In this document: positions 8,267-17,424 of the stretch, in pieces
Numbering within the stretch: position 1 is the stretch's first letter
Layout: the number at the start of each line of letters is the position of its first letter
Assembly: GCA_964442495.1 (NCBI GenBank)
Contig: CAYTZN010000017.1
Location: 1-49,255 of the forward strand
DNA length: 49,255 nt
Reading direction: 5' to 3'
Source of the DNA: CAYTZN01 sp964442495
Lineage (GTDB): Bacteria; Pseudomonadota; Gammaproteobacteria; Legionellales; Legionellaceae
Position numbers and translations under genes: made by a program
Notes under the pieces: generated by a model
The model's database searches: none
Seen by the model: only the letters and a program-made list of their open reading frames with translations
Told to the model about the DNA's origin: nothing

Positions 8267-9193
8267 ATGGCCGCACATGAATCGGTCTTATTGCAAGAAT
8301 CAATTAATGGGCTCGCTATTAAACCTGGCGGCATTTACGTTGATGGTACCTTTGGTCGTGGCGGTCACAGCCGCGCGATACTACAACACTTAGATAAATC
8401 AGGTCGTCTTATCGCTATCGATAAAGATCAAGAAGCTATTCTCTATGCTAAAAAACATTTTTCTGATGACGAACGTTTTAGTATTGTTTCAGGCTCTTTT
8501 GCTAAATTACAAGACATTGCTGTTCATGCTGGTGTTCATGGACGTATCGATGGAATTTTACTTGATTTAGGCGTGTCTTCTCCACAGTTGGATAATCCTG
8601 CACGTGGTTTTAGCTTCATGCAAGAGGGTCCTTTAGACATGCGCATGGACTTGGAGCAGCGCCTTGATGCGTCGCGTTTTGTAAACAATGCCGAAGCCGA
8701 TGAAATGACGATGGTGTTTAAGAAATATGGTGAAGAGCGTTTTGCTCGTCGTATAGCTGGTGCTATTGTAAATGCGCGTAAGCTAGCTCCCATTACAACC
8801 ACGGCAGCTCTTGCAGAAATTGTAAAAGCCGCAAACCCCAAATGGGAAAAACACAAGCATCCGGCCACACGTGTTTTTCAAGCCATTCGAATCCATATTA
8901 ATCAAGAGTTAACGGATTTAACGGCATGCCTTGAACAGTGTGTAGCTGCTCTAGCAGTGGGTGGACGGTTAGCCGTGATTAGTTTTCATTCGTTGGAAGA
9001 TCGTATTGTTAAGCAATTCATGCGCTCTGAGGAGCAGGGTGTATGTCCGCCAATGGGTGTTCCCATAAAGGCGGTGGATATGAAAACAAATTTTAAACGG
9101 ATAGGTAAAGCCATTAAGCCTCAGGAAGCAGAAATTAAACATAATGTTCGTTCCCGAAGTGCGGTACTTAGGATAGGAGAGAAAATAGCATGA
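8267..9193 (+). CDS. rsmH: 16S rRNA (cytosine-1402-N4)-methyltransferase RsmH
   Basis: SAM-dependent methylation of C1402 in the 16S rRNA P site. About 308 residues, close to E. coli (313). Landmarks are HESVLLQESI at the N-terminus, the SAM loop DGTFGRGGHSRAIL, LDLGVSSPQLD, ARGFSFMQEGPLDMRMD, and the C-terminal ISFHSLEDRIVKQF. ATG 8267 (MAAHES) is preferred over ATG 8261 because a GGA lies 8 nt upstream and the family starts there. Overlaps ftsL by 4 bp, indicating translational coupling in the division operon. Confidence 0.95.
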   Translation: MAAHESVLLQESINGLAIKPGGIYVDGTFGRGGHSRAILQHLDKSGRLIAIDKDQEAILYAKKHFSDDERFSIVSGSFAKLQDIAVHAGVHGRIDGILLDLGVSSPQLDNPARGFSFMQEGPLDMRMDLEQRLDASRFVNNAEADEMTMVFKKYGEERFARRIAGAIVNARKLAPITTTAALAEIVKAANPKWEKHKHPATRVFQAIRIHINQELTDLTACLEQCVAALAVGGRLAVISFHSLEDRIVKQFMRSEEQGVCPPMGVPIKAVDMKTNFKRIGKAIKPQEAEIKHNVRSRSAVLRIGEKIA

Positions 9194-9528
9194 ACGCTGC
9201 AGCGAGACAAATTAATCAAAGTAGTTTATTTAGTGGACAATTGACGGATATGCGCTTATCTAAACAGCTTTGTATGCAAATTGCCCTGCTCATAGCCGTG
9301 CTTGTGAGCGCCTTGGCTGTGGTGTACATCACCAATTTGCACCGAATCACGTTTAGTCAATTACAGCTCGCTGAGCAAGAGTCCCATCAATTGGAATTGC
9401 AATGGGGGCAATTGCTGCTTGAGCAAGCAAGCCTTGCTACACCTGCGCGAGTTGAAAAATTTGCTGCGGAAAAATTGCACATGATGCTACCAGCAGACAA
9501 AAATACCTTTATATTGCGTGTACAATGA
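9190..9528 (+). CDS. ftsL: Cell division protein FtsL
   Basis: A 112-residue bitopic divisome protein that works with FtsB and FtsQ to activate septal wall synthesis. A short cytoplasmic N-terminus is followed by one membrane helix (about residues 28-48, IALLIAVLVSALAVVYI) and a periplasmic coiled coil rich in Q, L and E (QLQLAEQESHQLELQWGQLL). Sequence conservation in FtsL is weak; the call rests on size, topology and the position between rsmH and ftsI, with 4-bp overlaps on both sides. Confidence 0.9.
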   Translation: MNAAARQINQSSLFSGQLTDMRLSKQLCMQIALLIAVLVSALAVVYITNLHRITFSQLQLAEQESHQLELQWGQLLLEQASLATPARVEKFAAEKLHMMLPADKNTFILRVQ

Positions 9529-11198
9529 AAAAAGCGCACCACCTAGCACGGTTGTTGTGTGTTGCCGCTTTTTTTATAGGTATTCTTGTCGTACTGCTTT
9601 GGCGTATGTACAGTTTAACCGTCATGAACCGTTCTTTTTTACTCGGACAAGGTGAAGCCAGAAGTCTTCGTGTGCTTGATATCCCAGCATATCGAGGCAT
9701 GATTATTGACAGAGAAGGTGCACCGATTGCCGTGAGTACACTTGTGCAATCGGTTTGGGTAAACCCTAAATTATTTAAAGCTGATGCTCACCAGAAAGCG
9801 GCTCTCGCAAAGCTTTTAGGTATTTCAATTAAACAATTATCCGCTCGCTTATCGTCCCCTCATGGCAGAGGGTTTGTGTATCTGCAGCGCCAATTACCAC
9901 CTATGCTTGCTAAAAAAATAAAAGCCCTAAAAATACCTGGGGTTAATTTTCAAGATGAATTTAAACGCTATTATCCAGAAGGCGATAGCCTTGCCCAATT
10001 GATCGGGTTTACAAACATTGATGACAATGGCATTGAAGGGATGGAGCTTGCTTATCAGCAATGGTTGATGGGCGTTAGTGGGAAAAAAAGGGTAGTCAAA
10101 GATAGAATTGGTCGTGTGATTGAAGAGTTGGACATTGTTAAAGAACCACGACCAGGTAATTTATTGCAGCTTAGTATTGATAGGCGTATACAGTTTTTTG
10201 CATACCACGAGTTGGAAAACACCATCACCCAATTTGGGGCAAAATCGGGCTCTGTTGTGGTGATTGATACAGAAAACGGAGAAGTTTTAGCCATTGCTAA
10301 TTTCCCCTCGTTTAATCCTAACGCACGTTCACGTTATCAACTGGATAGTTACCGTAACAAAGCTGTTACGGATACGTTTGAGCCGGGGTCGGTGATTAAA
10401 CCGCTCAGTATAGCGAGTGCTTTAGAAAGCGGGTATTTTACCCCCGAAACGGTGATTGATACCCAGCCCAGTTGGATGGTGGTGCACGGCCATGTTATCC
10501 GCGACATTCATAATTATGGCGTTTTAGATGTGGTAGGTGTTCTACAACGCTCAAGTAACGTAGGTGTCACTAAAATGGTTTTAGCGAGCCCTCCGGAACA
10601 ATTGATTGGTTTATTGACGCGTTCTGGAATTGGGCAGCGCACTGAAAGTGGTTACCCTGGCGAAAGTGAAGGGTCAATTGTTAAGGTGGCGGATGCTAAT
10701 CCGTTCGTGCTTGCAGCATTAGGGTTTGGTTATGGCATGTCCGTTACTCCTTTGCAACTCGCCAAAAGCTATCTCATTTTTGCAAATCAAGGTCGCTTGT
10801 TACCGATTAGTCTTTTGCACAATCAAGCCCCTGCAGAAGGGGTGCAAGTGTTGAATGTAAAAACGGCCAATCAAGTGTTGGCCATGATGGAAGCGGTGGT
10901 GAGTGGTGCTGATGGTACTGGAAAACAAGCTCAAATCCCGGGGTATCGAGTTGCTGGAAAAACAGGTACGGCTCGAATTGCTGGAAAAAAAGGGTACGAG
11001 TCGAACCGCCATATTGCGAGTTTTGTAGGCATTGCACCTGTATCAAAACCAAAATTAATTGTAGCTGTCGTCATTCATGAGCCTACGCGCGGGGGCTATT
11101 ATGCTGCGGCAGTTGCGGCACCCTTGTTTGCAAAAGTCATGGGGGCGGCCCTTCGTATACTGGATATTCCGCCTGATCAATCAACGAGGTCCTCATGA
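9525..11198 (+). CDS. ftsI: Septal peptidoglycan transpeptidase FtsI (PBP3)
   Basis: Class B penicillin-binding protein that cross-links septal peptidoglycan. 557 residues: one N-terminal membrane anchor (about 8-28), the dimerisation/pedestal domain beginning with RGMIIDREG near 60, and the transpeptidase domain with all three active-site motifs: SVIK with nucleophile S289, SSN at 343-345 and KTG at 479-481. It starts at ATG 9525 overlapping ftsL by 4 bp and overlaps murE by 4 bp. Nothing looks broken. Confidence 0.97.
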   Translation: MKKAHHLARLLCVAAFFIGILVVLLWRMYSLTVMNRSFLLGQGEARSLRVLDIPAYRGMIIDREGAPIAVSTLVQSVWVNPKLFKADAHQKAALAKLLGISIKQLSARLSSPHGRGFVYLQRQLPPMLAKKIKALKIPGVNFQDEFKRYYPEGDSLAQLIGFTNIDDNGIEGMELAYQQWLMGVSGKKRVVKDRIGRVIEELDIVKEPRPGNLLQLSIDRRIQFFAYHELENTITQFGAKSGSVVVIDTENGEVLAIANFPSFNPNARSRYQLDSYRNKAVTDTFEPGSVIKPLSIASALESGYFTPETVIDTQPSWMVVHGHVIRDIHNYGVLDVVGVLQRSSNVGVTKMVLASPPEQLIGLLTRSGIGQRTESGYPGESEGSIVKVADANPFVLAALGFGYGMSVTPLQLAKSYLIFANQGRLLPISLLHNQAPAEGVQVLNVKTANQVLAMMEAVVSGADGTGKQAQIPGYRVAGKTGTARIAGKKGYESNRHIASFVGIAPVSKPKLIVAVVIHEPTRGGYYAAAVAAPLFAKVMGAALRILDIPPDQSTRSS

Positions 11199-12655
11199 AA
11201 CTTGCTGAACTGTTGCACCCATGGGTTGCTAGCGCGCTCCCGGATTGTGATGTTTTAGGCGTGCATAATGATAGCCGACAGGTAAGGCCTGGATATTTGT
11301 TTTTTGCATACCCTGGGGCGATATCTGATGGCCGTCGTTTCATACAGCAAGCGATGGAAAGGGGTGCTGTAGCGATTGTTTATGATCCAGAAAATGTTCC
11401 TTCGGAGTTTGTATTACCTGAGGACATTGCCTGTGTTCCTCTGGTTGGGTTATCAAAAAAATTAGCGGCCATTGCAAGCCGTTTTTACGATTATCCAACG
11501 CGCGCTTTATCCATAACGGGTGTCACGGGTACGAATGGTAAAACCACGATAGCCTATCAATTAGCGCAAGCCTATGTGATGTTAGGACAGCCTGCGGCGT
11601 ATATTGGCACCATTGGTCAAGGCAGTGTGAGTGCGTTACAACCATTAGCCAATACGACACCGGATGCTTTTTGTTTGCAGCAATTGTTGGCAGATTATCG
11701 GCAAAAAAATATTCAGCAGGTGTGCATGGAAGTATCCTCGCATGCTTTGACCCAAGGCCGTGTAGACAATATTGATTTCTCTCAAGCAATTTATACGAAC
11801 TTAAGTCATGAGCATTTAGACTACCACTGTACCATGGCGGCTTATGCTGCTGCTAAAGCTTTATTGTTTGAAGTTCCCTCATTGAAATGGGCTATCATCA
11901 ATAAAGATGATGCCTACAGCTCATTAATGGCTGATAAGCGGCAAAAAAGCTGTAAGGTATTAACGTACGGCCTACAAAATACCGCTGATGTGCATGCTGT
12001 AAATTGGCAAATCAGTATGTCGGGCAGTGAGTTAGATATCATTTCGCCTTGGGGTGAACATCACGTGCATGTGGGCCTTTTGGGTAAATTTAACATTTAT
12101 AATAGTCTTGCGGTGTTTGCAAGCTTATTGGCCAATGGTGCTGCAGTAGCGGATGTGGTTGAGGTGATGGGTAAATTAAAAGCATCTCCTGGTCGCATGG
12201 AGGTTGTGGCTCAAAAGCCTTGTGTGATTGTGGATTACGCTCACACACCTGATGCTTTAGAAAATGTCTTATCGACCCTTTTGCAATTAAAACAGGGACG
12301 ACTATTGGTGGTGTTTGGTTGTGGTGGGGACCGAGATCGCGTCAAGCGGCCAATGATGGGTAAAATTGCTAGTCAATATGCCGATGTCGCTATTATTACA
12401 AGCGATAATCCTCGCACGGAAGATCCTGCTGAAATCATTGAAGAAATTGCGGCAGGCTTTTTACTGTCTAAAAAAATATACAAAGAAATTGATAGACATG
12501 AAGCCATCCAAAAAGCGTTGAGCATGGCGGATGATAAGGACATTATCCTGATTGCAGGAAAAGGTCATGAGGCTTACCAGCAGATTGGTAAAGAGCGCTT
12601 TGTGTTTTCAGATCAAGATGTGGTGCGCAATTTGTTGAATGAAGTTCATGGTTAA
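11195..12655 (+). CDS. murE: UDP-MurNAc-tripeptide synthetase MurE
   Basis: Cytoplasmic Mur ligase that adds the third stem-peptide residue. 486 residues with the ATP loop GVTGTNGKTT at 109-118, the central-domain NLSHEHLDYH and the C-terminal FGCGGDRD. The DNPR motif at 404-407 marks specificity for meso-diaminopimelate, as in Gram-negatives. It overlaps ftsI by 4 bp. Normally murF and mraY would follow; here the operon ends in a 344-bp gap and an opposite-strand gene, so the rest of the cluster must be elsewhere. Confidence 0.95.
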   Translation: MKLAELLHPWVASALPDCDVLGVHNDSRQVRPGYLFFAYPGAISDGRRFIQQAMERGAVAIVYDPENVPSEFVLPEDIACVPLVGLSKKLAAIASRFYDYPTRALSITGVTGTNGKTTIAYQLAQAYVMLGQPAAYIGTIGQGSVSALQPLANTTPDAFCLQQLLADYRQKNIQQVCMEVSSHALTQGRVDNIDFSQAIYTNLSHEHLDYHCTMAAYAAAKALLFEVPSLKWAIINKDDAYSSLMADKRQKSCKVLTYGLQNTADVHAVNWQISMSGSELDIISPWGEHHVHVGLLGKFNIYNSLAVFASLLANGAAVADVVEVMGKLKASPGRMEVVAQKPCVIVDYAHTPDALENVLSTLLQLKQGRLLVVFGCGGDRDRVKRPMMGKIASQYADVAIITSDNPRTEDPAEIIEEIAAGFLLSKKIYKEIDRHEAIQKALSMADDKDIILIAGKGHEAYQQIGKERFVFSDQDVVRNLLNEVHG

Positions 12656-12999
12656 CTATTTGTGACCAGTGATGTAAACGAAACCGCACAGTGATTAAAG
12701 ACGTGGGAGCATGTAGTTGAGCTAACTAACCCTAAAATGATGCTCAAAGCTCTTTTGCGTTTAAATGCACCTTATTGGAAGCAAATTTCGCCACAATATT
12801 CAATTCTCCACCCATGGCGTCCTGACATCACAAACAAAGCTGTCATGCCCGCCTGCGCGGGCATGACAGCTTTTTGTTTAACACATCAAAAGATGTGTTT
12901 TATTTGGTTGTTATTTACATATTTTCCGGGAAAGTCGTTGACTAGAGTATGAGCCCCCGACTTAACAGGTACGGTTTTACAACAGCCGTGAATGCTATC
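12656..12999. other. Gene-free gap after murE
   Basis: No convincing gene. A 71-codon open frame from 12737 runs through the long palindrome at 12836-12873 and its VMPACAGMT peptide is simply the translation of that repeat. The gap separates murE from the convergent trhO. Confidence 0.6.
12836..12873. repeat. 38-bp perfect palindromic repeat, likely bidirectional terminator
   Basis: Perfect 17-bp arms (12836-12852 and 12857-12873) around a CTGC loop, with core TGTCATGCCCGC. The arms begin AAA and end TTT followed by TTG, so the hairpin has T-runs on both strands. It lies between murE and trhO, which converge. This CATGCCCGC...GCGGGCATG type is a widespread mobile intergenic repeat. Confidence 0.8.
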
Positions 13000-13704
13000 T
13001 TATTCTGCGACGGAAATACGCTCATCAAACACAAAGCAGGTACCTTCCCATAGAGAATCCTGTGTTGGGACGGATTCTAAATAATTTAAAATGCCACCCT
13101 CTAATTGGTACACATCTTTAAATCCAAGACTTTGCAAATAAGCAGTCGATTTTTCACAGCGAATGCCACCAGTGCAAAACATTGCAATTTTTTTGTCTTT
13201 TTTATCGATCAAGTGGGTTTCAACATACTCTGGAAAATCTCTAAAATTTTCAGTAGCAGGGTTAATGGCTTGTTTGAATGTGCCAAGTTCTACTTCATAA
13301 TCATTTCGTGTATCAACAAGCACTACGTTAGGATCACTAATCAGAGCATTCCATTCGGCGGGTAAAACACGAGTGCCTGTGGATTTTAGAGGGTCAATAC
13401 CTGGTACGCCTAAGGTTACAATTTCTTTTCTAAATTTTACCTTGGCTTTTTCAAAAGGCATCATGTCATCATATCTTTCTCTAAAAAATAAGTCAGAAAA
13501 GCGCGGATCACATCTTAAATATTCATATAAAAAATACACATCTTCAGGCATGCCAGCAAAGCTACCGTTGATTCCTTCATGGGCTAAAATAATGGTTCCA
13601 AAGATGTTACGTTCCCTCATGGCTTTAAGTAAAGGCACTTTCATGTCTGTGTAATCTGTTAATGGAACAAATTTATAAAAAGATGCAATGATGTGTTTTT
13701 TCAT
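13000..13704 (-). CDS. trhO: Oxygen-dependent tRNA uridine hydroxylase TrhO (rhodanese family)
   Basis: Hydroxylates uridine 34 of certain tRNAs to 5-hydroxyuridine. 234 residues: an N-terminal ferredoxin-like domain with the family hallmark LAHEGINGSFAG (40-51) and a rhodanese domain with the active-site loop MFCTGGIRCEK, cysteines C177 and C183. Shorter than E. coli YceA (350) because the cysteine-rich C-terminal extension is missing; short versions are common. ATG start at 13704, divergent from nothing close; convergent with murE. Confidence 0.88.
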   Translation of the reverse strand: MKKHIIASFYKFVPLTDYTDMKVPLLKAMRERNIFGTIILAHEGINGSFAGMPEDVYFLYEYLRCDPRFSDLFFRERYDDMMPFEKAKVKFRKEIVTLGVPGIDPLKSTGTRVLPAEWNALISDPNVVLVDTRNDYEVELGTFKQAINPATENFRDFPEYVETHLIDKKDKKIAMFCTGGIRCEKSTAYLQSLGFKDVYQLEGGILNYLESVPTQDSLWEGTCFVFDERISVAE

Positions 13705-14009
13705 GTTAATTACCTGAATTTATAGTAAAAATAGAGTGATTAATATACTCGATTCAATTTTAAATGACGGATTTACTATGCTAATAAGTCAAAATACATA
13801 GAGATTTGGCTTAAGGCGCGGAATGTGTCATTTAAAAATTAATTGACCATACAACCAGTGTATAGAGCCCTTCAAGCTCTGCTGTTGATAGTTATACAAA
13901 ATGCAACATCAACATAAAAATTCGACCATAAGATACCACATTTGCTGCACAAATAGTGATTTATTGTAAAAACAGCGGAGCCTTATCAAAAGCATTTGAA
14001 TTACAAATG
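13705..14009. other. AT-rich intergenic gap
   Basis: These 305 bases hold no gene, palindrome or convincing promoter that I can see. They would contain the trhO promoter on the minus strand and the 3' end signals of the unknown gene that ends at 14010. Confidence 0.5.
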
Positions 14010-15185
14010 CTAAGGACCTCGAGGTTTAGGTGCAGTATCTATACTGGCAAGTTTTGAAGCGGGTTTAATGCCCCTAAACATCGTTGCAACAAGTTCAAAT
14101 TTAGGTGCTTCTGTGGGTTGTAGGGCATCATCGCCTTCTGTTTTGGGCGCTAGTTCACCACAAATTTTTTCTTTAATCGCGTTAGAAACATTTGGATTTA
14201 AACGAATTTTTTCTTCATCATTTTTTATGCTTGCTACATAAACATGTTTTAATTCTCTTAATTCAGCTCTCATGGTTATCGCATCTTCAACCATCATGGT
14301 GGGTCTGGTGTTAAACACGGAAAATAATTTAGCTAAAAGGCGCATGACCCATCTAAAAAATGTATCGTGTGTTTCAAGATAGGCATTGAGAAGAGGGGCT
14401 ATTTCTTCAACACGTTTAAGTTTTTCTCGCTCTGCTATTATTGTGCTGCTCAGCGTTTTAAAATCTCCTAATACCGCTACGATAGTCGAATTTTTATTTT
14501 TGATTTCTGTTAGTGCATGAGAGGACGCATTAAGGAGCAGCGGCTTATTAGTACTGTTAGAGCCCGCTAGTGTCGCAGATAAACCATCAATGTCTGCCTT
14601 AGATGTGTTTAAGCTCTGCTGTAAAGCAGTTAAACGTGATAAAGCCATGGTCTTTAGAGCGGCTTTGCATTCACTATCAAATGTTTTAGGAAGGATTGGG
14701 TTTAATGTTTCTTTTATAAATCCTGGTGCGAGCGCGCGGAAAGCTATTGTAGGAATATAGGTAGCCCAGCTAAACGTGTATTCAACGGCATTTTTTAACG
14801 CTATTTTAAAGCCAGGTGATTTGAGTTGGTCCATTCGCATGGTCCACTCTTCTTTTTCAGCGAGGGAGGCATTAGCAAAGAGGGAGTCAAAGCTTTCTTG
14901 TTGACTCTCAATCAATGCCAAAGCATATTTTATGCTCACCACATTGTTGTCATTTTCTTCTATGGCTTGAATCAATGTGAGTGCATGAGAAATTTGAGTT
15001 TGGATGTTTAATTCTTTTTCTTTTGCTTTTAATAATGCGTCTATATCTGTGTTTATCGTTCTTAAATGCTCAGTCAGGTCATCTAATTTATCTAATAGAT
15101 TAGCTTCAGGCTTCTCAAGCACTTTAAGGCATAAAGAATTAAAGTGTTCCTCAAGTGTTACTGTATTTGCGCTGATACGAGGCAT
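14010..15185 (-). CDS. Uncharacterised helical protein, possible secreted effector
   Basis: I do not recognise this family. About 391 residues, almost wholly predicted helical, with heptad-like coiled-coil stretches (about 25-110 and 180-250). Two amphipathic/hydrophobic patches stand out: TYIPTIAFRALAPGF near 150 and FFRWVMRLLAKLFSVF near 285. The C-terminal 60 residues are polar and Pro/Glu-rich and look disordered, ending PKPRGP. No signal peptide. It is a solitary gene between trhO and pdxB. A lone, helical, coiled-coil protein of this kind in a Legionella-like genome could be a Dot/Icm substrate, but that is only inference. GTG at 15197 is an alternative start. Confidence 0.6.
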   Translation of the reverse strand: MPRISANTVTLEEHFNSLCLKVLEKPEANLLDKLDDLTEHLRTINTDIDALLKAKEKELNIQTQISHALTLIQAIEENDNNVVSIKYALALIESQQESFDSLFANASLAEKEEWTMRMDQLKSPGFKIALKNAVEYTFSWATYIPTIAFRALAPGFIKETLNPILPKTFDSECKAALKTMALSRLTALQQSLNTSKADIDGLSATLAGSNSTNKPLLLNASSHALTEIKNKNSTIVAVLGDFKTLSSTIIAEREKLKRVEEIAPLLNAYLETHDTFFRWVMRLLAKLFSVFNTRPTMMVEDAITMRAELRELKHVYVASIKNDEEKIRLNPNVSNAIKEKICGELAPKTEGDDALQPTEAPKFELVATMFRGIKPASKLASIDTAPKPRGP

Positions 15186-15313
15186 TTTCCCTGCCACCTT
15201 TAATTATATGATAAAACAGATTTACAGCTGTTTAATAAAGCAACTAGTTGTAGATTATTTTATACCACTAGGATTAAGAGAATATTAAATAATGCTTAAA
15301 AATTAAACATAGC

Positions 15314-16381
15314 TTATAGACCCATTAAACGCATTGTTTGTTCATCTAAGGCCGCTGAATCATAAACATTAAAATCATGTCGATAATGGTGAGCTTGCCG
15401 TTGGGCTAAAAATGCTAGCCTTTTATCCGACGCGGATTTTAGCATGTTTGTGTCATGCTGAGGATTATATATAGAAAGAACAACGTTTTGCCAGGTTTCT
15501 TTAGGCAATAAAACTGGAGGAGTTTGCAAGGCGGGCAGGGTTACTTTTGGTTGTGGATACTCAAAATAGGCATGCATTTTTTCACTGACAATGCTCACGG
15601 CATTTATTTTTGCTTCAATACTATGACCCGCAATATGGGGTGTACAAAGGGTTGCGAAGTCAATGATGTTCGCATTGATGGACGGCTCATTTTCATAAAC
15701 ATCCGTGCAATAAGTGATCGGTAGGCCGCCATTTTTCAACAAGGCTTCTTCATTCACGATGCCACCCCGTGCGGCATTTATAAGGGTTGTACCTGGTTTT
15801 AATGTGTCTAGAAAATCAGCTGACAATAAGTTGGCACTAGGGTAGGGCGGGTTGTGATGCAAATTAGGGTGAATGCAGAGCAGGTCACAGGTAGATAAAT
15901 CAGAAAAAGAACCGTAGGTGTAGGCGGTTGGGGTAGTGGTGTTTAAGGGGTCAAAACAAATCACCTCAAAACCTGCCGACAGAAGGCGCGCCACCACGCG
16001 TTTTCCCACTTCGCCCACACCAATAACGCCTGCTTTGGAGCCAATGATTTTATCTTGTTGCTGAAGGTTTGCTAAGGTAGCTACCATGTAATCTGCAACG
16101 GCGCGTGCATTGCAGCCTTTAGCATCAAATAAAGCAATGTTACGTTTTTTTAAGTACTCACTATCGATATGATCAATGCCACTGCTTGCTGTAGCGACAC
16201 CTTTGATGTTTGTATGCGCCAATAACCTTTCGTTAACAGTCAATGTGGAGCGGCATAACAGTATGTCGTGTGTTAAAAGCAATTCTGGGAGCGCGTCTTT
16301 TGAATGATACAGGGTTAAATGAAAAGGTTTTGTAAACAACAGGGATAAACAGGGCAGGCTTGCGTCAGCAAGAATTCTCAT
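15314..16381 (-). CDS. pdxB: Erythronate-4-phosphate dehydrogenase PdxB
   Basis: Second step of DXP-dependent pyridoxal phosphate synthesis: NAD-dependent oxidation of 4-phosphoerythronate. 355 residues with the D-2-hydroxyacid dehydrogenase layout: RSTLTVN and ATASSGIDHID in the catalytic domain, the GVIGVGEVGKRV Rossmann loop near 118, INAARGGIVNEEAL, and CTPHIAGHSIEAK containing the catalytic His. The PdxB-specific C-terminal dimerisation domain is present. The ATG overlaps the end of the M50 protease gene by 4 bp, so the two are probably cotranscribed. Confidence 0.93.
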   Translation of the reverse strand: MRILADASLPCLSLLFTKPFHLTLYHSKDALPELLLTHDILLCRSTLTVNERLLAHTNIKGVATASSGIDHIDSEYLKKRNIALFDAKGCNARAVADYMVATLANLQQQDKIIGSKAGVIGVGEVGKRVVARLLSAGFEVICFDPLNTTTPTAYTYGSFSDLSTCDLLCIHPNLHHNPPYPSANLLSADFLDTLKPGTTLINAARGGIVNEEALLKNGGLPITYCTDVYENEPSINANIIDFATLCTPHIAGHSIEAKINAVSIVSEKMHAYFEYPQPKVTLPALQTPPVLLPKETWQNVVLSIYNPQHDTNMLKSASDKRLAFLAQRQAHHYRHDFNVYDSAALDEQTMRLMGL

Positions 16382-17037
16382 AGTTTAAATCCCGTCTCTA
16401 TTAATTGAAGCGCGCCTTTAAGTAATGGCTCAAGAATGGCGCTTAAAACGCCCGTGAACATGAGGGCAATTAAAATAAAGAATCCAAAGCGCTCCAATTT
16501 AAGGTACTGAATGGCTTTTGAAGGTGAGAGCAAGCTTGCTATCACTCGGCTACCATCTAAGGGAGGTATGGGAATTAAGTTTAATAAGCCAAGCACCAAA
16601 TTAATGAATATACCGGCACGTGCCATGAGAAAGAAAAATAGTGCAGGGTATGAAGTGATTGGGTGAAAAAAAGTAGATAATTTGAATCCCGCTGCCCATA
16701 AAACAGCCATGATAAAATTGGATAGAGGGCCTGCGAGAGCGACCAAAGCCATGTCTCTTCGGGGTTTATGTAAGCATGAGCCATTAATAGGAACCGGTTT
16801 GGCCCAGCCAAACATAAACTGAAATTGGCTTAAAATACCTATAACAATAGGCACTATAAAAGTACCCATCATGTCGACATGGCGCAACGGGTTTAAGCTT
16901 AATCGACCTAGCATTTTAGCCGTTGAATCACCACAACGGTTGGCTACAAATGCATGGGCTGCCTCATGCATAGTAACGGCAAGCAATACGGGGAGAACCC
17001 ATACTGCGATAGTTTGAACCATGGACAATAGTGGCAT
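16378..17037 (-). CDS. Site-2 protease family (M50) membrane metalloprotease
   Basis: A 219-residue intramembrane zinc protease of the short YwhC-like branch. HEAAH at 24-28 supplies the metal ligands and catalytic Glu, and PPLDGSRV with D161 the third ligand. Five or six membrane helices fill the rest. There is no PDZ domain, unlike RseP. It is first in a two-gene unit with pdxB (4-bp overlap). Physiological substrate unknown. Confidence 0.87.
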   Translation of the reverse strand: MPLLSMVQTIAVWVLPVLLAVTMHEAAHAFVANRCGDSTAKMLGRLSLNPLRHVDMMGTFIVPIVIGILSQFQFMFGWAKPVPINGSCLHKPRRDMALVALAGPLSNFIMAVLWAAGFKLSTFFHPITSYPALFFFLMARAGIFINLVLGLLNLIPIPPLDGSRVIASLLSPSKAIQYLKLERFGFFILIALMFTGVLSAILEPLLKGALQLIETGFKL

Positions 17038-17424
17038 ATATCTCGCGTAAATAAAGGATTAAACAATCTATTGAAAGCGCGAACGCTTTAGCACAAATAA
17101 TTCATGCCGTACTTTATGTACGGTTTAATGCGTTTACACAGGATCAGTTGACCGTTGATGTTTGAATGAAAAATAGCAGCTTTAACAGGCATCGACAAGC
17201 TGTATATCTATTTGATGTTATGGCACACTTAGGCCTTCGCGTGGCAGTGCTAGTCGACCTAGTGAATGTTTAAATGACTGACCTCCTACGTACCAAGGCT
17301 TGTCCGTGGTATTCAGAAGATCTTTGTGTGTCTCGGAAAAGACAAGATACATATATATTTAGCTAACACAAAGAGTATGCGATTTGTAATTTAATCGATT
17401 ATAAACATTGAGGAGAGCAATGCG
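17038..17424. other. Intergenic gap with two degenerate palindromes
   Basis: Divergent promoter region for the M50 gene and the PAP2 gene. It contains a CCGTAC-TTTAT-GTACGG palindrome (17107-17123) and a decayed copy of the same family at 17291-17315 (TACCAAGGCTTG, then TCCGTGGTATTCAG). No gene seen. Confidence 0.55.

Noticed and set aside
8014..8868. Long minus-strand frames opposite mraZ and rsmH
   Set aside because: Shadows of well-identified genes.
12737..12952. 71-codon plus-strand open frame after murE
   Set aside because: It runs straight through the 38-bp palindrome; the peptide VMPACAGMT is the usual translation of such repeats and the rest has no family resemblance.
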